From: Neurospora crassa OR74A | Lineage: Eukaryota; Ascomycota; Sordariomycetes; Sordariales; Sordariaceae | Length of the DNA stretch: 64,000 bases | Assembly: GCF_000182925.2 (NCBI RefSeq) | Contig: NC_026507.1 | Coordinates: 3,906,001 to 3,970,000, forward strand | Direction of reading: 5' to 3' | Shown here: positions 21,278 to 33,584 of the stretch, one piece after another | Position numbering within the stretch: position 1 is the stretch's first letter | How the letters are laid out: every line of letters begins with the position of its first letter | Notes under the pieces: generated by a model | Told to the model about the DNA's origin: nothing | Seen by the model: the letters and a program-made list of their open reading frames with translations, nothing else | The model's database searches: none | Made by a program: the position numbers and the translations under genes

Positions 21278-23497
21278 CGTGGTGCGGTGCGTGGGAGGAC
21301 AAGAGGATGGATGACTCGATGACAGACTTGCTTAAACGGTGAGGTCGCCAGACCGGCAGCGGTTGTTTTGATTCCACCCGAGTCTTGTCTTCTTTTCCTT
21401 CCTTCCTTCATAATGGAAGCAACCATGCCGCCGCACCTCGAACTGGCGAGGACATCTCGGCCTCCCTCGAACGGATGTGCATAAGAGTGGCTTTTCTACC
21501 ACGCCGCTTTGCTACCTGCTTGACAGGCAAGCTAGGTCAAGGTAACAATGTCCCCAGCCAAGACTTATCCAAATCCTTTATTCACTGCAACGCGATGAAT
21601 TGGTGGACGGGTTGTAGAACAGATGATATCCGGAAGACAGTCTCAGCAAGTTATTTGGGGTCCAGTCGACTGGTCCATTACCTGGATACGTACACTAGAA
21701 GTTGTGGCGGAGTTGCCCAAACTACTGGCGATGGATGATGGTGTTGGCTTGTCGGGACACTTTTCAGAAGTATCCCAGCTGCATTTTACATCTTGTCTAC
21801 ATATCAGATTCACACTGGTTCAGCTTTCAGCCAAGCAGGACCCTGTGGCGTTGATAACTGCATTGGCAGGGTGAGTGAGCCTCCAATATCAAGAGCAGTG
21901 ACCGCCTCTGGGTGCGCGTGGTATCAAAGGCTCCGAGTCGTGCAGCCGGCGCCGAGACCGAAGTGTGACTGACGGACTTGACGGACGGGAACCGGATGGG
22001 ATTGGATGGCGGGTGTGGCCGGTCACGGACATGCCGTCCCAAGGCGACCAAGATCATCGGCCGGGTGTGACTGCTCTCCGATGTCTTTGGTCCGGCGAAG
22101 CGGGTCCCTGTGTTTGATATGCTCTGTCTGTTTCTTTCTTTCGCCTCCTTTTGTGTGATTATTCCTGCCGTGGTTGTCACTCGATCCTATTCACGGCTCT
22201 GACACTTCGACAGAATTCTGGTATACCCTCCATATCAGGCATATCAACTCAGCTGTTGTTCCGATGTTGACGTCATTGGGATCGGCGTTGCGTCCGTCGT
22301 CCGAGGAGATTGTGTGTAGTGTAAGCATTGTCAGAGGATAAAGGATAGGATGGCAAGGCATGTGGGAAACCAGGAACGAGGACGACAGTCTTCATGGCGA
22401 ATATGCGACTGCGCGGGATGCATTTCATGACTTTTTTTTTTTTTTTTCTCTTTCTTTTTCCCTGGACCCCTAAAAGCCATCAGGCCACCGACACGGATAA
22501 GGCCATCCGTCTTCACCCAATGGGTTTTGATATCTAGGATACATTCGATTCTCTGTGCAACCGATCGCCCCTCACATCCATCTTCTTGTGTCAGCCTCTT
22601 CGAGTATCTGGCTGACTTATCATTGACTTATCACACATTCTCCCGCATAACAACCGACCGTCTTCCACATTCAGTCTTTTGTCTCGGATCGGTCAGATAT
22701 GTTCATCGTCGTCAAACCACAAGCAATCACCAACGTTACCGGCCAAGTGGCGGCCTTTCTTGGTTCGCTCGATAACCGTTGGGACCCGATCACAACTTGG
22801 GATCCGACAGTTATCAACACGCACAAGTGCCCGATTCGTTGGCGTTGTGCTGATCAGCAACATGTTTTTCCCTTCCTTTTTGTTCTCTGGCATCAACAAT
22901 CTCTCACACAGCTTGAACGGGAAGTCGCCTCCGACATTCAAACGCAGAATATGCTGTCTTTGAGGTTCCAGGAAACAAAACTTCCTCAAGTCGAAAGAGT
23001 ATTACTAGTTTGATACTAGTTGCCTAGACTGGTGACCTTATCTATCCGCTATGCAAGACTGATTCAGTGGGATTGATATTCGAGTCTTACACCGGGGCAC
23101 AGGCTACGGCCGGCGGACAGTCCCTTAGCACAGCTGCATGGTTACGGATCCGGTCCTGGGGGAAATCAATGACTCCACATAGGCAAGATGGCGAACAGAT
23201 AGTAATGTAGCGCACAAGGGATGTTCTCGACAACTATGGGGTCAGGAACAACGGGGCAAGCAGCATCACTCTTTGTTTCTATTTGCTCGATTCCCTGAGC
23301 CCTACTGTCGCCTCATGCAGTTTCTCCATTTTCCCCAGACCTACCGTGTATCCACCAAAACCATGCGTTATCGAAGCTGTTTCATGCATGGGAACAATGG
23401 AGAATACTCCACTTTTGACCTCTTACCTCCCTCCTTTACTTCTTGGGAAGACGGCTGGTTAACTGCTGATAGCAGCTGATGTAGGGCCCGGAAGGCG
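21278..23497. other. 2.2-kb intergenic region, no gene seen
   Basis: It separates the XRCC2-like gene from the HAD-like gene. It holds a run of 17 T at about 22432-22448 and many short open frames without recognisable features. The right end is the promoter of the HAD-like gene. Confidence 0.4.
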
Positions 23498-23505
23498 TAT
23501 ATAAG
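23498..23505 (+). promoter_or_regulatory. TATA box of HAD-like gene
   Basis: TATATAAG lies 227 bp before the proposed start of the HAD-like gene, a plausible core promoter distance for a filamentous fungus. Confidence 0.45.
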
Positions 23506-23724
23506 GGGACGGCCCACACAACTATCGATTTGCCCGATCTGATGTAGTCGACCAGTCCACATCTCCATCATTATCCTTCCTGTCTTTCACACTCAACACT
23601 TTCACTAGTTGGTGGTGTAAAGCAATACCTGTCTTGTTCGACTCTAATCTTCTTCCGAGGACAGCTTCATGCAAGACATCGGTTCCATCCCTCTCTTCTT
23701 CATCGCCTACCATCCATACACAAC

Positions 23725-25339
23725 TTGAAAAGAGGCCAGCTCATGATGTCTTGTTCACTCGCACCTCAGAGACCGGGTATGCCCGCTCGTCAGGTCTCCG
23801 CCAGCAGCTTCGCTGAAGAGTTTGACGCTGCTCGAAACCGGCTTACGAAGCTGGACTTTGAGCAGGAGCAAGAGCATGAGCCAGGACATGATCACGAGGA
23901 TGAAAGCCCCATGGCCTCGCCCTCTTTGTCCTCAAGCGACTCTCTCACTTCCGAGGAGCCGTCTCCTCTGGAGAGCGATAACGGGGAAAATGATGATGCC
24001 ACTCCCTTCACCCCGATGGTGGACCCGGACAGCGACAACGTGGCAGACAACTTTGCCTTTGCCTTTGACATCGACGGCGTCTTGGTGCGGGGCGGGAAGC
24101 CGATCCCGGAAGCTATTGAGGCGATGAAGGTGCTCAACGGTGAGAACGAGTACGGTATCAAAGTGTACGCAAGTTTCCAACACCCCCTGCTTAGGTATTT
24201 TAGCGGCACATAACTAATCCATAACACACGCCAGACCCTACATCTTCCTCACCAACGGCGGCGGCAAATTCGAATCCGAGCGGTGCGCCGACCTCTCGCG
24301 CCAACTCGACATGACCGTCTCCGAAGGCCAATTCATCTGCGGCCACACGCCCATGCGCGAGCTTTCCTCTCGCTACCGCGATTGCTCCGTCCTCGTCGTA
24401 GGCGGCGAAGGCGAAACGTGCCGACTGGTCGCCGAGTCCTACGGGTTCCACGACGTCATCACGCCCGGCGACATTCTCAAAGCCAACGCCAGCACCGCTC
24501 CCTTTCGCCGGCTCACGCCCGCCGAACACGCTGCCTCGCGCGACCTTTTGTTCAGCCGCGGCCGCGGCCGCCGCCACCGCCGCCACCGCCCGGAAGTTGT
24601 AAGAAAGTTAAGCGACATCGTCATCTCCGCTGTTTTTGTCTTTGCCGATAGTCGTGATTGGGCGTCGGATTTGCAGATTATCTTGGACGTTGCGCAGTCG
24701 CGCGGCGGCAGGCTGGAGACGCGGTCGGAGACGTTTGATGAAGGCCCGCCAATCTATTTCTCGCATAGTGATGTGGTGTGGTCGGCGGCGCACGAACACG
24801 TGCGGTTGGGAATGGGTGCGCTGCGCAAGATGGTGGAGACGGTGTTTGAGGAGACGACGGGCGGGAAGAAGTTGGTTACGCACGCGTTTGGGAAGCCGCA
24901 GGTGGGCACGTTTGAGTTTGCTGAGCGGTTGCTGAGGCAGTGGCGGGCGGAGAAGCATGGGCTTGGGCTTGGGACTTTACACGGGCGATCCCAGAAACCG
25001 GCTGTGAGGACGGTGTATTTTGTTGGGGATACGCCGGAGAGTGATATCAAGGGGACGAATGCCATGGATGAAAAGAGCGGGAGGGAGGGGACGGAGTGGT
25101 ATTCGATTTTGGTCAAGACGGGGGTGTATCAGGAGGGCACGGAGCCGAGATACAGACCGAGGAAGTTGGTGGACAATGTGCTGGATGCGGTTCATCATGG
25201 GATCAGGAGGGAGATGGCGAGGAAAAGGACGACTTCGGGAGGGAGGTTGTTGTCGTTGGATGAGGATGTGTTCAAGAATGTGGGGGAGAGGAGGATGCCG
25301 GAGATCGTTGAGAGGGTTGGGCCGTTTTCTGAGCAGTGA
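23725..25339 (+). CDS. HAD-superfamily (IIA) hydrolase, CECR5/YKR070W-like
   Basis: Exon 1 (23725-24164) and exon 2 (24235-25339) flank a 70-bp intron (GTACGC donor, TAACTAAT branch site, GCCAG acceptor) and give 514 residues. HAD motif I is AFAFDIDGVLVRGG (about residue 115), with the nucleophile Asp and general acid Asp. The splice reconstructs motif II, YIFLTNGGG. Motif III is the lysine in HAFGKPQVGTFEFA, and motif IV is VGDTPESDIKGTN with both metal-binding aspartates. Order and spacing fit the HAD-IIA branch that includes human CECR5/HDHD5 and yeast YKR070W; the substrate is unknown. The N-terminal 110 residues are acidic and Ser-rich. An arginine-rich run (GRGRGRRHRRHRP) sits in the cap region. 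The start is uncertain: an in-frame Met at 23779 (MPARQ) would give a product 18 residues shorter. Confidence 0.8.
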
Positions 25340-26071
25340 TTGGGACTTTCCGTTCTTGTGATACCTTTGGGTAGTTCTTATAAGGGATTTATCTTCACGA
25401 GTCTCGAGATAGATGAGCAATAATTCGATATATCGCACTTCGGAATCATCTGTAGCATGTTTTGACCGGTTATTTAAAAGGTGGTGACTTATGTCTTTTG
25501 TTAGTGGCTTCATCATGGTATAGGCTTTACACTAACAGAGCGGATACTAGAGCACGTACTCCCTATCTCAATCCATCTAAGTCCTGAACCCCACCGCTTC
25601 ACGACCGTTCAACATCTCGCGACACTACCATCCATCGTTTCTTCCACTTGACGTTACCTAGCTTGCCCAAAATCACCAAACGACAACACCCCTCACTTCC
25701 CGTCGTCTCCCCGCAACGTGCGTACGGTAACACTGGGCCGGGAAAATGGCCGTGCAACATTGGAATGTGGTGGTTTCCCCGCATAGTATGACCACTTGGA
25801 TCGGCATGTCTTGGATACGGAGTTTCTTATTGCTCCGCAAGACACGCGATCGTCATCGGCCGGCTGCAAGCCTCCCATCGTTAGATTGCTTGCATGGGAT
25901 TCCAAGGAAGGGAGCTTGCAACTGAACATGCCATCTGGTATGGTTGACCGTCTTCTTCGAACAGAATCTCTCCCTTTGCCAGCCCGAAGAGGAGGAGATG
26001 TGCTGGGAACTAAGACGAACTCGGGCCCCGAATAGCTTCACTCCCAATTCACCACCACCACCACCACCAAG
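25340..26071. other. Intergenic region, no gene seen
   Basis: It lies between the HAD-like gene and the GH125 gene. A (CCA)n tract at about 26050-26068 directly precedes the GH125 start codon. No other structure is seen. Confidence 0.4.
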
Positions 26072-27739
26072 ATGAAGGGCCTATCAAACCTCATCACCCA
26101 AATTCTGGGCTTTGTTCCAACCCGCCAATCCTCACCGCAACCACAATTCCAAGTTCAAGCCCAAATCCAACCACCTTCGTACTGCCCCGACTACTCTTCT
26201 TACGCCAAAACGCGCCATGAACCCTTTTCGACCGGCCGCCATGCCCTCCCCTACCAACGCCCCGCTCCCTCATGCCGAACCTTCAACGCGTCCGTAATCG
26301 AGTCCTTCATCAGCAACATGTCCACCATCATCACCGACCCGGACCTCTACCGCTTATTCGAAAACACATACCCCAACACCCTCGACACCGCCATCAAATG
26401 GCACGGCAGCGCCGCCAACAACTCGGCCGAGGAGCTCACCTTTATCATCACCGGCGACATCAACGCCATGTGGCTGCGCGACAGCGCCAACCAGCTCGCT
26501 TCCTACCTGCCCTTCTTGACGGCCTCTTCCTCGCGCGACTCGCTTGCCTCGCTTTACCGAGGCGTCATCAATCTCCAAGCGCGCTACCTCCTGACTTCAC
26601 CCTTCTGTAACTCCTTCCAGCCTCCTTCCGAGTCCGGGATTCCGCCCGCCACGAACTCTGCTGCTTCGTCGGATACCGTCTACCCGCCCTATGACGCCGA
26701 AAAGGTCTTCGAGTGTAAATACGAACTGGACAGTCTGGCTTCCTTCTTGCAGATCTCCGCTCAATACCACGCCGCGACGAACGATACGGCTTTCTTTGGC
26801 CGGTTCCAGTGGGTGGAGGCCGTTCAGACGGTGCTGGATACCGCGAAGGCGATGATGACGCCTACGTATGGACCGGAAGGTCAGGTACTGCAGAGTCCGT
26901 ACACGTTTACGCGGATGACGACGCGCACGACGGAAACGCTGGCTAATAACGGGCTGGGGAATCCGGTGGCGAGGGATATCGGACTGATACGAAGTGCGTT
27001 CCGGCCCAGTGACGATTCGACGATTTTTCAGTTTTTGATACCGAGTAATATGATGTTTGCCAAGTACGCGGGGGATGTCGCTTCCATCGTCTCCTCACTT
27101 GGTTCCCTTTCCGGTACCCAACCTGCCTCTGGGCTCAAAACCCCACCGGCAAATCTATCCACCTCCCTCTCCTCTCTATCTACTTCTCTTCGAGAGGCCA
27201 TTTCGAAACACGCCATTATTTCTCTTCCTACCCTCAACTCCTCCACCTCCCCCGAAATCGACTTCGAACAAATCTACGCCTACGAAATAGACGGCTACGG
27301 CTCCTTCTCTCTAATGGACGACGCCAACCTCCCCTCGCTCCTCTCCGCCCCTCTCTTCGACTACTTCTCCTCCTCCTCCGACCCCATCTACCAACGAACC
27401 CGCGCCCACCTCCTAGGAACCAACACCAACCCCTACATGATGCACGGACCAGTCATCAACGCCGTTGGTGGACCGCACGCCGGGCCCGGGATGGCGTGGC
27501 CCATGGCAAGTATCGTGCGGATCATGACGAGCGAAGACGACGAGGAGATTTACCGGGTGCTAAAGGAGTTGGTGGGGAGTACGGATGGGTTGGGGCTGAT
27601 TCATGAGAGTGTGAATAGTTTTGACAGTACGAAATGGACGAGGGAGTGGTTTTCGTGGGCGAATGGGTTGTTTGGGCAGATGGTGTGGGATTTGGTGAGA
27701 CGGAATAAAGGGAGGGTTTTAAGGGGGAATTATCAGTAG
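26072..27739 (+). CDS. GH125 exo-alpha-1,6-mannosidase family protein
   Basis: A single uninterrupted exon of 555 residues. The fold signature of the metal-independent glycoside hydrolase family 125 (formerly DUF1237; fission yeast Mug157) is clear: FIITGDINAMWLRDSANQLASYLPFL (residues about 128-153), FECKYELDSLASFLQISAQY, RPSDDSTIFQFLIPSNMMFAKYAGD, EIDGYGSFSLMDDANLPSLLS, GGPHAGPGMAWPMASIVRIMTS, and LGLIHESVNSFDSTKWTREWFSWANGLFGQMV. Characterised bacterial members remove alpha-1,6-linked mannose; the acid Asp and base Glu probably correspond to conserved acidic residues in the D(A/M)WLRDS and IHES motifs, which is an inference. The first 70 residues are Gln/Pro-rich and not conserved. No clear secretion signal is visible, so Golgi, vacuolar or secreted localisation is undecided. 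The gene looks intact. Confidence 0.9.
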   Translation: MKGLSNLITQILGFVPTRQSSPQPQFQVQAQIQPPSYCPDYSSYAKTRHEPFSTGRHALPYQRPAPSCRTFNASVIESFISNMSTIITDPDLYRLFENTYPNTLDTAIKWHGSAANNSAEELTFIITGDINAMWLRDSANQLASYLPFLTASSSRDSLASLYRGVINLQARYLLTSPFCNSFQPPSESGIPPATNSAASSDTVYPPYDAEKVFECKYELDSLASFLQISAQYHAATNDTAFFGRFQWVEAVQTVLDTAKAMMTPTYGPEGQVLQSPYTFTRMTTRTTETLANNGLGNPVARDIGLIRSAFRPSDDSTIFQFLIPSNMMFAKYAGDVASIVSSLGSLSGTQPASGLKTPPANLSTSLSSLSTSLREAISKHAIISLPTLNSSTSPEIDFEQIYAYEIDGYGSFSLMDDANLPSLLSAPLFDYFSSSSDPIYQRTRAHLLGTNTNPYMMHGPVINAVGGPHAGPGMAWPMASIVRIMTSEDDEEIYRVLKELVGSTDGLGLIHESVNSFDSTKWTREWFSWANGLFGQMVWDLVRRNKGRVLRGNYQ

Positions 27740-28175
27740 GTTACTAGGTAGCTGTGGTCTAAGTGTCAAGTAGGCTAGACTAGTGGTGCATTTCTATATG
27801 TGATGCTTAGGTATATATATATGACAACGCCTTATGACCCTAATAGATCAAATGCAAAAAGAGAAATTACAACGTATATTCCAAACATACAATGTACAAG
27901 ATAGGCTTCGACGCTCGTGTATCTTGACCAAAAAAGTCCCGTCTCCTACTATGTACAGTACCATACAGTTTTCCTTGAGAAATCAGTGAGTGCACGCATA
28001 AGTGTAACAAAAGAAGGCGTGATATAGACATTAAAGATCATGACAGGTCGTCAGACACTACCTCCCACTCACTCATTCGCTCACTCACTCCCCACTACCA
28101 ATACCCACTACAAGTCCACCAAGTCATGCTCGATCTCGTGAGACCTGACGAGTACCACCCCATTTGCCTTCATGT
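27740..28175. other. Convergent intergenic region
   Basis: It holds the 3' ends of the GH125 gene and the minus-strand stalked membrane protein. No gene is seen; there is a short TATATATATA stretch near 27812. Confidence 0.4.
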
Positions 28176-29668
28176 TCATCTCGCCCTCCCAATCCCCTCA
28201 GTCAAACTCTCCCGATTGATCCTCACCACCGTCCTCCCCTGCTCCTCGAAATCGACATAATGCGGCGCCGGCACCGGCACCGGCCTGCTCGGCGTCTTGG
28301 TCAGCGGCACACTCGGACTACTCGTGCTCGCCACGCTCGGGGGCATGGGCCAGTTGATCTGCGACGCCGTCATCATGGCGCTGTGCACGCTGAAGGTGCT
28401 GACGCTTTCGACGCTATGCCGACGACCGAGGGTACCGATCTCCTTTTCTTCATCTGACAATAGAGGTGATGGTGGTCCCATTACGGCTGGCGAGACGGTA
28501 GAAATAGGCGAGACGGCGCCGGGGGCGAATGCGGAGCTGATGTGTGTGGGTGGAGGGGTGATCATGGATAAGCTGAAGTTGCTGGAATGCGAGGAGGACG
28601 GCGGTGGAGGAGGGGCAGAGCGAGGAGCAGTGTAAGCTGCTGATCTGGAGGAGGATGATGCTGGGACGAGATACTGTGAGTTGTTGTTTGTCTGCTGCAT
28701 TGACGGTTGTTGTTGTTGTGAAGCAGAAGATGTGTTGCGGGCCGTGGAGGATGCGTCTCCAGCTTGTCCTTGTCCGTGTCCCCCACCACCAGACCTGGCT
28801 CCTACAGCGGCAGCACCGGCGCCAACGGTGGCGGCTAGTCCATTGTCGAGCAGAGAGCTGCTGGCTTCTTCTGGGTGGTGTTTCCCGTAGGGAGAGTTGT
28901 TGCCGCGGCGCGCGAGCTTGCGTTTTCGGTGGAAGAAGAGGGCTACGAGGGAGATGACGAGCACGAGGACAACGCCGACTGGGAAATTGCAAGTCAGCTT
29001 GGTATGTATAGTAATGAAAAACGGGGAGAGAACATACCGATGATACCGGCTATAGTACCACCTCCAAGCCCACCATCCAGATCTGCGCTTTGGTAACTGG
29101 TCGTCCCATTTGCGCTTCCGCCTTGTTGATTATTTGAGGCCGAGTTCAAGTTGTTGTTGTTGTAACTTCCGGCGCCTGATGTCGGCAGAGGCCCTGATGA
29201 GAAAGTGGGGGCATGCGTGTCGATTGCCAGTGTGTCGTAGTCGGTGTATCTGGTTGCAAACGTCGTTTCGCCCAGGACGACTGTCATGGAGCGAGTTGAA
29301 TCCGAGATGGTCGTATGAGCTGGTTGCCCTCGGTCAGGTTGAGTTGGTTGTGTTCTTTGTCCGCCATTGTCCCCTTGAGCATATGTTGGTTGCCCCGGTG
29401 CTGGTGCTTGTGTCGGATAGTTTGTCTGTTGTCTTTGTGTTGTGTTGGGACCGTTTGCAGTGGGATTCGTAGTCTGCTGAGCATTCGGTGCTGGTCTGTA
29501 CGTGGCTGTTGTCTCCGTGTTGCCGCCGTTGTGGTTCTGATTTCCTCCATTGTCTCCCTCCCAACCACCGTCTGATGCTCCGTTTCGTGCATTCAACCTC
29601 GGATTCTGATTCCCGTGACCTCCATGACCAAACGGCCAGGTTCTTCCTTCATGGTTCGTTTCTCCCAT
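28176..29668 (-). CDS. Stalked single-pass membrane protein (family A, copy 1)
   Basis: Exon 1 (29668-29038) and exon 2 (28978-28176) flank a 59-bp intron and give 477 residues. The first 190 residues are rich in Asn, Gln, Thr, Gly and Pro with many possible glycosylation sites. A glycine-rich hinge (GGLGGGTIAGII) leads into a transmembrane helix (VGVVLVLVISLVALFF) split by a phase-1 intron, and then HRKRKLARRG. The cytoplasmic half has Gln, Ser and Pro runs and the motif RRHSVESVSTFSVHSAMM. The layout resembles fungal wall-stress or Mid2-type sensors, but no named domain is recognised. The start shown lacks a cleavable signal peptide; either insertion is internal or an upstream exon is missing. 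It shares hinge, intron position and an (H/N)SVES motif with the membrane protein at 45.5-47.4 kb, so the two are probably paralogues. Confidence 0.65.
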
Positions 29669-32109
29669 TTGCCTTTTAGCCGGCGTCGATTTGGTCTGCG
29701 TGTATTGGTGAAGTATGTCTTATTTCCCGTCCATCCGTGTCGATTCGATTCGTCTTTGTCGAAGTTGCCGAGTTCGAATGACGTCGTCCAAACAGTCGAA
29801 TAATCCAAGTCGATAACACAGCGTCTTTGTGTAATATGAAGGAGAGAAAAAAAGACCAAAGGTTAAATGGGAGGGATAGAAGCTTCCATGTTGGAAAAGG
29901 CAGGGGAGCAAACAACATTTGAAGGCAGCAAGGGTCGGAGTACGACATGAGTGTTCGGCGGAAGAAGAAAGGAAAGAAGTTTGATGGACCGGGGCCGGGG
30001 TCGGGGATGCTCCCTTGGTGTCCCCCTCATCCTGGTGGGAAGCCATTACATCGTGAGGTTTGGCGCATGTTTGTTCCGGATGGTGGAAATGGACAAGATC
30101 TGCCCTAAGGTACCTACTTACCGTCTGGTAAAATAAGGTAGGAAAGGTGAGGTGACACTCTGGGTGGTGACAGTAGCCGGCCTGGGGCTCTCTCTCTATG
30201 CTTTTGGCACCTGCCTGCCGGACTGTTTATCATCATCCCTAGCACACTAGTCCTGCAAGGTACAGGGACCTGGCACAGGCTCCATGTTGACTGACACCTG
30301 CACAACCTACGCTAGGTACCTTTACTAGTGGAAGCTGCGGGGAAGGGACCCGACCCCTGTGCGACCCCAAAAAAAAGTCCGATGGTTATTTCGTTTCAAG
30401 CCCTGTGGTTTAACGTGTTGGTCTCTGCTTTTCCCTCTACAAATGACCCGGACTTGTCTTCCGATATCAAGGGAAATCTCTCTTGTTGTTTTCGTTCGAC
30501 TTGTTCTTTGGTATTATCCGTCATCTCATTGTACACTAAGCCTCAAATCCGCAGTTCAAGTCGCCTTCCTCAGCCGTTGGACTGATTGTATGGCTGGCTC
30601 TCTCCACTGCAGATCTTCATATTTTTTCCCGTCTCTGTTGTGCCGCTCATTCTACATATTGGCAGGAGGTAATCACTATCCGTTAGGTTACACGACTGCA
30701 ACGCAGAAGGGAAAGTGGAATGCAGAATTGGATGTTGTCGTCAGCTTACCTTACGGCAGTCGGCAGGAACTACACTACAAAGACCACCATCATGGGGGGG
30801 GGGGGGGGGGGGCATAGGTTGGCGCTAACCAAACCTTCAGTGGGGTCTACACTAAAGGGACCGATTTTAGCGCATCTCACCCGGAATGTTAAGTAGGTGC
30901 TAAGAGTGCTAAGAATATGGAAGGTAAGGAAGATACTTGTTCAGCGGTGATCATGATCGCCAACGCCAAACCCCATGTGGTTCGATATGTCTGGAGATAA
31001 AAAGACGGTTGAGGCTTACGAAATGCAGGTGCCATCACATTTGAGACATTTCCCTTTTTATATGTTTTTTTTTTTTTTCGGGGATGAAGCCGAATCGCGA
31101 GACTTTCCATACCTACTCCTACAGTGTCTAAAGTCAATCTCTTGACACAAGGCGGCACCCTGCCCTGTCAAGGTAGTAGTGTTGTAGTGTACACTAAAAA
31201 GGGGCTTCGCTGCGCCCCTGCCTAGGTGACCAGGGCCAAAATCCCACATGTTGTTAGCACATGACTTGGTGATGCTTCATCACTCCATGTCTATATCTAC
31301 AACTCTCATTTGATCCCTGGGAAATAACGTAGGATTGTTGTAGATCCGTTCCGTGACCTGTTTTCCAGAATGATTTGAACCGAACCGAGGCCTGGGAATG
31401 CCTCTATACCCGATCGATGCGGATGATGCCGGTATTGACAAAACATGCGACACCAACACAGAGGTAGTACTTAATCTCCCCCGGATCCCCAATCTCGTTT
31501 ACCTACTCTCGACAACGCAGAAATCCAGTCACGGGATTTCTGTTGTGGAAGTCGGAAGCTCTGATGTCTGGTCAACCCTCTGTGATTGCGAAATCATAGG
31601 TTCCTTGGATTGGAAAGCTTAGTTGGTTCTGGAAAGGAAAGAACGAGGAAGCCCTGAATTTGGCCATACCTTCTCTCGCTACCTATCACGGGCCTATTTA
31701 GTTCCTTCACGCTAGATGGCTTCCTTCTCTGACTGATGATGGCCTCTTTCCTGTGACCGGGGGTTGCCTTCTCTAGAGGCAGGTACACTGGGCCTTCCTG
31801 CCTGTAGGTCGTCCAACTCTCATGCGGCCACCACCATACCTACCAGCTTCTCGGCAGCTGGATACATGTAGAAGCCAAAGAAAGCAGCTGGTAGCCACTG
31901 AAACCCGCATGTTCTTGATGCCAAAGAGACCAATTTGATGCAGAAAACTTAAGTTAGAAATGTCGGTCCTGCCACTTTGAGTTGACTTCCGGACTTTCCC
32001 CAGCGCCGGTCCGGGGTATTTGAACATCAACAGAACGGCCAAAACAGTTCTCCTGCTTTTCTCATCCAACTCATTTCATGGCAATCAAATTCTTAGTCGC
32101 TCGAAAACC
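29669..32109. other. 2.4-kb divergent intergenic region with 18-19 bp G tract
   Basis: No gene is supported. It holds promoters for the stalked membrane protein (minus) and the Ayg1-like hydrolase (plus). A G tract lies at about 30795-30812 and a T tract at about 31066-31079. TAGGTACC-type motifs recur near 30110, 30313 and 31222, and AGTGTAGTGTAC-like sequence near 31172-31196. Confidence 0.4.
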
Positions 32110-33584
32110 ATGCCACACGCATCCAACATGGGCAAAAGTCCCAATGACCCCCGGTACCCCAACGGGTGGCATATGAACGACAGGATGCCCCATCATGACT
32201 CGTTTGAGCAGCTGTGGGAGACCAAGTGGAAAGATCCGGTAAATTTTATCTTTTCCAAATACTGTCTCAGGTACCCATCTACTGCGTTGTATATTACTGA
32301 CAGATACCTAAACAGTGCTCCAAGGGCATCTACCCCTTCATGTTCGGTTCCATCGACGACTTCCAGCCCACCGCCGAGCACATCATCGCCAAAGGCCTGA
32401 AAGAGCCCTACAACTGGGACGAGTACGCCAGTTGCTTTTTCGGAACCGCTGAGAAGCTCGGCCAGACAGCTGCTGTTGCTCAGCAGGAAGGAGACACGGA
32501 CAAAGCTCGTGATTTTTACCTGTTAGTAGTCCCTGTTCCTCTGCTTATCATCCCAGGGTCAGGTGAGACCCAACGAGAACATTAAGTGACATGATAGAAT
32601 ACCTCTAGCCGCGCCTCAGCAGTCTACCGCATCGCCCGCTTCCCCGCTCCTCGCTCCCCTCTGCAGCACCAAGCCTGGAAAAATGGCAAAGAAATGTTCT
32701 ACGCCGGCGCCAAGCTAATGGAATATCCCATCCACGAAGTCCTCATCCCGCACACGCACGCCTTGGCAAACTCCAGCGAACAAAACTCCTTCATCCCCGT
32801 TAACTTACTCATCCCCCCTTCTTCTTCTTCTTCCTCCCCTTCTTCCTCTGGCTACCCCCTAGTCATCATAATGACAGGCCTAGACGGCTACCGCACCGAG
32901 CTGGCCGTCTGGCAACGCGGCTTCCTTGATAAAGGGGTCGCCACGCTGGTCGTCGAGATACCAGGGACGGGCGACTCCCCTGCTTTGGCTAGTGATCCAC
33001 AGAGTGCTGATAGACAGTGGTCATCTGTTCTCGACTTTGTTGCGAAGGAGAAGCATGAGGAAATCGATAGCACCAAGATTATCGTGTGGGGCTTTTCCAC
33101 AGGGGGTTACTACGCCTTGCGCGCGGCTCATACGCACCATGATCGATTGCTGGGCAGCATCAGTCTGGGAGGCGGGTGTCATCACATGTTTGATGAAGAG
33201 TGGTTGGATAAGGTGAATAATTTGGAGTATCCCTTTGATTTGGCGGATACGTTGGCGTATAAATTTGGGTATGGCAGTGATGGAGTGGAACAGTTCAAAA
33301 AGGAAGGACAAGTGAAATTCTCGCTTTTGCTGGATGGCACCCTTATGGGGCAGTGCTGTAGATGTTTGGTGGTGAATGGCGAGTGGGATCGCATCTTCCC
33401 CGTGGAGGATCTGGCGCTGGCGCTGAAGTGGGGGAGGCCCAAGGAGGCAAGGATCGTGAGGGAGAAGTGGCATATGGGCGAGCCGGAGAGTTTTGTGGTT
33501 ATTCTCAGGTGGATTCACGAGTTGTTGGGGCTGGATGGGGATTATATGCATCACTTGAAGTTGTTGGGGGGTAAGACGAAGTGA
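32110..33584 (+). CDS. Ayg1/FrsA-like alpha/beta hydrolase
   Basis: Three exons (32110-32238, 32316-32521, 32609-33584) give 436 residues. The N-terminal helical part (SFEQLWETKWKDPCSKGIYPFMFGSIDDFQP) and the core match the DUF1100-type esterases that include Aspergillus fumigatus Ayg1, which shortens a heptaketide to tetrahydroxynaphthalene for DHN melanin. The nucleophile elbow is VWGFSTGGYYALRAA (Gly-Phe-Ser-Thr-Gly). The acid is probably Asp in VNGEWDRIFPVED and the base His in EKWHMGEPESF. An oxyanion-type TGLDGYRTE precedes. A serine run (PPSSSSSSPSSSG) interrupts the sequence before the first core strand. The start at 32110 (MPHASNMGK) was chosen over an in-frame upstream ATG at 32020 because the upstream residues look like 5' UTR. 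Whether the substrate is a polyketide is an inference from family; no polyketide synthase lies in the window. Confidence 0.8.
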
